Below, in pieces: positions 62,049 to 64,000 of a stretch of 64,000 nucleotides of DNA (position 1 is the first letter of the stretch; the number at the start of each line of letters is the position of its first letter). Under the pieces are notes generated by a model. The model made no database searches and was not told where the DNA came from. It worked only from the letters and a program-made list of their open reading frames with translations. The stretch comes from Callaeas wilsoni. Taxonomy: Eukaryota; Chordata; Aves; Passeriformes; Callaeidae. Made by a program: the position numbers and the translations under genes. Location: contig VWPU01013476.1 of NCBI GenBank assembly GCA_013398955.1, positions 1 through 64,000 on the forward strand. Direction: 5' to 3'.

Positions 62049-62549
62049 GGCACGGGAACGCGGTGCCTCCTCCTCCTCCCAACACATCAAGTGCTTTGTA
62101 AGTGGAGCCGCCAGGTCGGGGATGTTTGTGGGCATTTTACAGCCCAGGAGAAGGAGGGGACTCCAAGGTATTACTACAGCCAGCGTGTCTGGGGGGGACA
62201 ACGACAGAGCCCAAACTCACGATTTCGTGGGGGCCGGCTGTACCCTGATCCCCGGCCGGCTCTGCCAGCCGGAGGGCTGCTGCGTACGAGGCACGTTCTG
62301 GAAGCGCTGCAGAAGCAGGTGCTGCTCCTGGGACACCTGAACCCTCCCCGGCCCCGCTGACGTGGGAAAGGGGCCGTTGATGCTGGTCCCCGCTGTGGGA
62401 ATCACACGGGTGGGTGTGCAGGGAGAGAACAAGTCCCCCAGCGCTCTGGGACGATGCAGCAGGCAGCAACACCGAGCTCAGCCTCTGGCATCGCAAACCC
62501 CCCGGAGGGTGCACCAAGAGTGCCCGGGTAGGAGCTCCAGAGCCCCTGG

Positions 62550-62830
62550 GGATGATGCCCGGAGCGCAGTCCCTAATCCCCGGCGGGAGCCGCCCCGAGC
62601 GCGATCGCCAGCCCCAGGAGGGGGGTGCCCTAAGCGTGACCCGCCGCGCACCGGGGGAGGCTGCCCCGAGCACGGCCACCATCACCCGCGGAGCGATGCC
62701 ATCGCCGGGGAAGCGCTGCCCATTACTCCGGGAGATGCCCCTAGCCCGGCCACCCTCCACCGCGGAGCTGTGCCCGTCACCCCGGGGGCGATGCTCATCA
62801 CCCCGAGAGATGCCCCAGCCCGCCGGGGGG
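62550..62830. repeat. Degenerate GC-rich tandem repeat
   Basis: Loosely repeated words such as GATGCC, CCCCGAG, CATCACCC and CCGGGGG recur at roughly 30-40-base spacing. The array is too degraded to define a unit. Confidence 0.5.
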
Positions 62831-62943
62831 GTCCCGCCGCACGCCGGGGCCGCCCGGATCCCCTTCCCACCTGGCCGTACCCTCCCCCGATAAGGCGACC
62901 CCGCGACCCCCCCGATCTGCTCGGGGGACAGGACAGGACTCAC

Positions 62944-63100
62944 CGCCCGCCGGGCCGGGACTGCGGAGGCCAGGAGGAGCGGCAGGGCCGGGGCACCCGG
63001 CTCGGGGCTGGCGAGGCGGAGCGGAGCCCGGTAGCGGCGGCGGCGGCGGCAGGAGGAGCAGCAGGAGGAGGAGGAGGAGGAGGAAGAAAAGGGGGAGCAA
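62944..63100 (-). other. AMZ1: Likely AMZ1 non-coding first exon
   Basis: On the minus strand, GCG followed by GTGAGT gives a strong donor with the last exon base at 62944. Upstream is GC-rich, CTC/GCC-rich leader-like sequence without an ATG in the last 100 bases. Splicing to the acceptor at 55640 would complete the AMZ1 5' UTR. The 5' end is arbitrary because no transcription start can be seen. Confidence 0.5.
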
Positions 63101-63214
63101 AGGGGGGCTCGGCCTCGCCGCCGGGAGCCCGCGGGATTCGCCGAGCGGCCGCCCAGAGCCGCCTCCTGCCGGGGCGAGGGGCAACCGCCGGGGAGCGCCC
63201 GCCGAGCCGGGCGA

Positions 63215-63570
63215 GGGACACGGGGCCGGGAGGGGACATGGGGGCAGGGACAGGACACGGGGCGGGAGGGGACATGGGGACAGGGACAGGACACGGGTGC
63301 GAGAGGGGACCCGGGGTGCGGGAGGGGACCCGGTGTCCCGGAGGGGACACCACGGTGGGTGAGGACAGGACGCGGTGTGCGGGGCAGGACGGAGGGTGCG
63401 GGAGAGGCACGGGAAGGGGGGACACGGTGCAGAGGGGACACGGCGTGAGCGGAGCAGATGGAGACTGGGAGCAGGACACGGGGTCCGGGAGGGGACGCGG
63501 GGTGCGGGGGGCAGACACGGGTAGAGGGAGGGGACACGGTGCGGAGGGGACACGGGGTGCGCGGGCAGGA
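63215..63570. repeat. G-rich minisatellite upstream of AMZ1
   Basis: Repeats of GGGAGGGGACA and ACAGGACACGGGG with periods of about 36 bp, and then about 19 bp, become more irregular toward 63570. The plus strand carries many runs of three or more Gs. Confidence 0.85.
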
Positions 63571-64000
63571 CGGGCCCGGGAGCGGCGGTGGCGGGTCCCG
63601 CTCGGCTGCCGGAGCCTGGGAGAGGAGCGGGAGCGCAGGCAGCCCTCGTTTTGGAAAGCGCATTCCCGAAAGAGCCCAGGGCTGAGCAGCGCAGCAGTGC
63701 TGGGGGGTGGAAACCCTTTAATCTGTGCTCTAATGAGCGCTGGGCGAGGAGCGGGTGTCTGGGGACTGGCTGTGCCGGTGGCTGGTGCCATCCCCGCCCT
63801 GCGAGCCGTGTTTGCAGTAGCCTTGATGCGTCGCTCACAGCATCGCTCCCACATGACCTGGATGCATTTCTGTGTCCCACGATGTCCTTTAATTCGGGAA
63901 TATTATCTGTTCTTTGAAAGGTTAATTACATTAAAGGAGTGGATCTCTGTTCCCATTTCTTCATGGCTTCATTTATTCTGCCTTTCATGTTTTGATCCTC
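63571..64000. other. Upstream of AMZ1, no gene seen
   Basis: GC content falls from the CpG island to ordinary sequence after about 63700. I see no exon, repeat or RNA gene. Confidence 0.6.

Larger units (their letters stand above)
55641..62943 (-). other. AMZ1 intron 1 (5' UTR intron, inferred)
   Basis: A 7.3-kb stretch between a good donor in the CpG island and the acceptor 11 bases before the AMZ1 ATG. It contains a CTCF-like motif at 57382-57395, a 16-17-base A run at about 56966-56981, a CR1 tail at about 59085-59142, inverted repeats at 59744-59772 and 61277-61320, a candidate conserved element at 60240-60410, and two plus-strand TATA-like motifs near 62020-62048. I see no coding exon. 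Confidence 0.6.
62500..63650 (-). promoter_or_regulatory. CpG island and likely AMZ1 promoter
   Basis: More than 1 kb of very GC- and CpG-rich sequence lies upstream of AMZ1 on its coding strand. It includes GCGGCGG runs and a non-coding exon with a good donor. Long open frames on the minus strand here (up to 508 codons) arise from GC bias and lack protein-like composition. Confidence 0.6.

Noticed and set aside
62137..63663. Minus-strand open frame of 508 codons, with overlapping frames of 360 and 304 codons
   Set aside because: It is GC-driven: composition is Pro/Arg/Ala/Ser throughout and it runs through a minisatellite. No domain is visible, and several frames are open at once. A splice donor in the same strand and region fits a non-coding exon better.

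Overview
The window is vertebrate nuclear DNA, most likely from a bird. It has large GT-AG introns, CpG-rich promoters, and two 3'-end fragments of chicken-repeat-1 (CR1) LINEs. It holds two recognisable protein-coding genes in convergent (tail-to-tail) order, which matches the GNA12-AMZ1 neighbourhood known in other amniotes. I cannot name the species.

Positions 1-35384 and beyond (+ strand) carry GNA12, the G protein alpha-12 subunit. It has four coding exons (215-535, 12277-12492, 33788-33838, 34815-35384) that join in frame to 385 residues with every G-protein motif intact. The start lies in a CpG island with two short upstream ORFs. Intron 1 (11.7 kb) and intron 2 (21.3 kb) are mostly unremarkable. 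They hold a 35-bp minisatellite, three identical 62-bp tandem copies, an AT-rich stretch that looks like a conserved regulatory element, and a possible LTR remnant.

Positions 35385-47286 lie between the two stop-codon regions. They contain the GNA12 3' UTR (a near poly(A) signal at 36743 and a possible distal end near 41977), a 52-bp x 4 tandem repeat, and a small isolated CpG cluster. A pair of exon-like open segments of unknown meaning lies at 39748-40378.

Positions 47287-62944 (- strand) carry AMZ1, archaemetzincin-1, a zinc metallopeptidase. Six coding exons join in frame to 503 residues. The zinc site and the archaemetzincin cysteine pattern are complete in one 177-bp exon. A likely non-coding first exon ends at a good donor at 62944 inside a CpG island, so intron 1 is 7.3 kb. 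That intron holds a strong CTCF-like motif, a CR1 tail, palindromes and a candidate conserved element. Positions 62500-63600 are extremely GC-rich, with two tandem-repeat arrays.

The two genes do not form a pathway. GNA12 signals from G-protein-coupled receptors to RhoGEFs, and AMZ1 is a peptidase of uncertain substrate. I did not find a convincing undescribed system. The findings below are the observations most worth checking.
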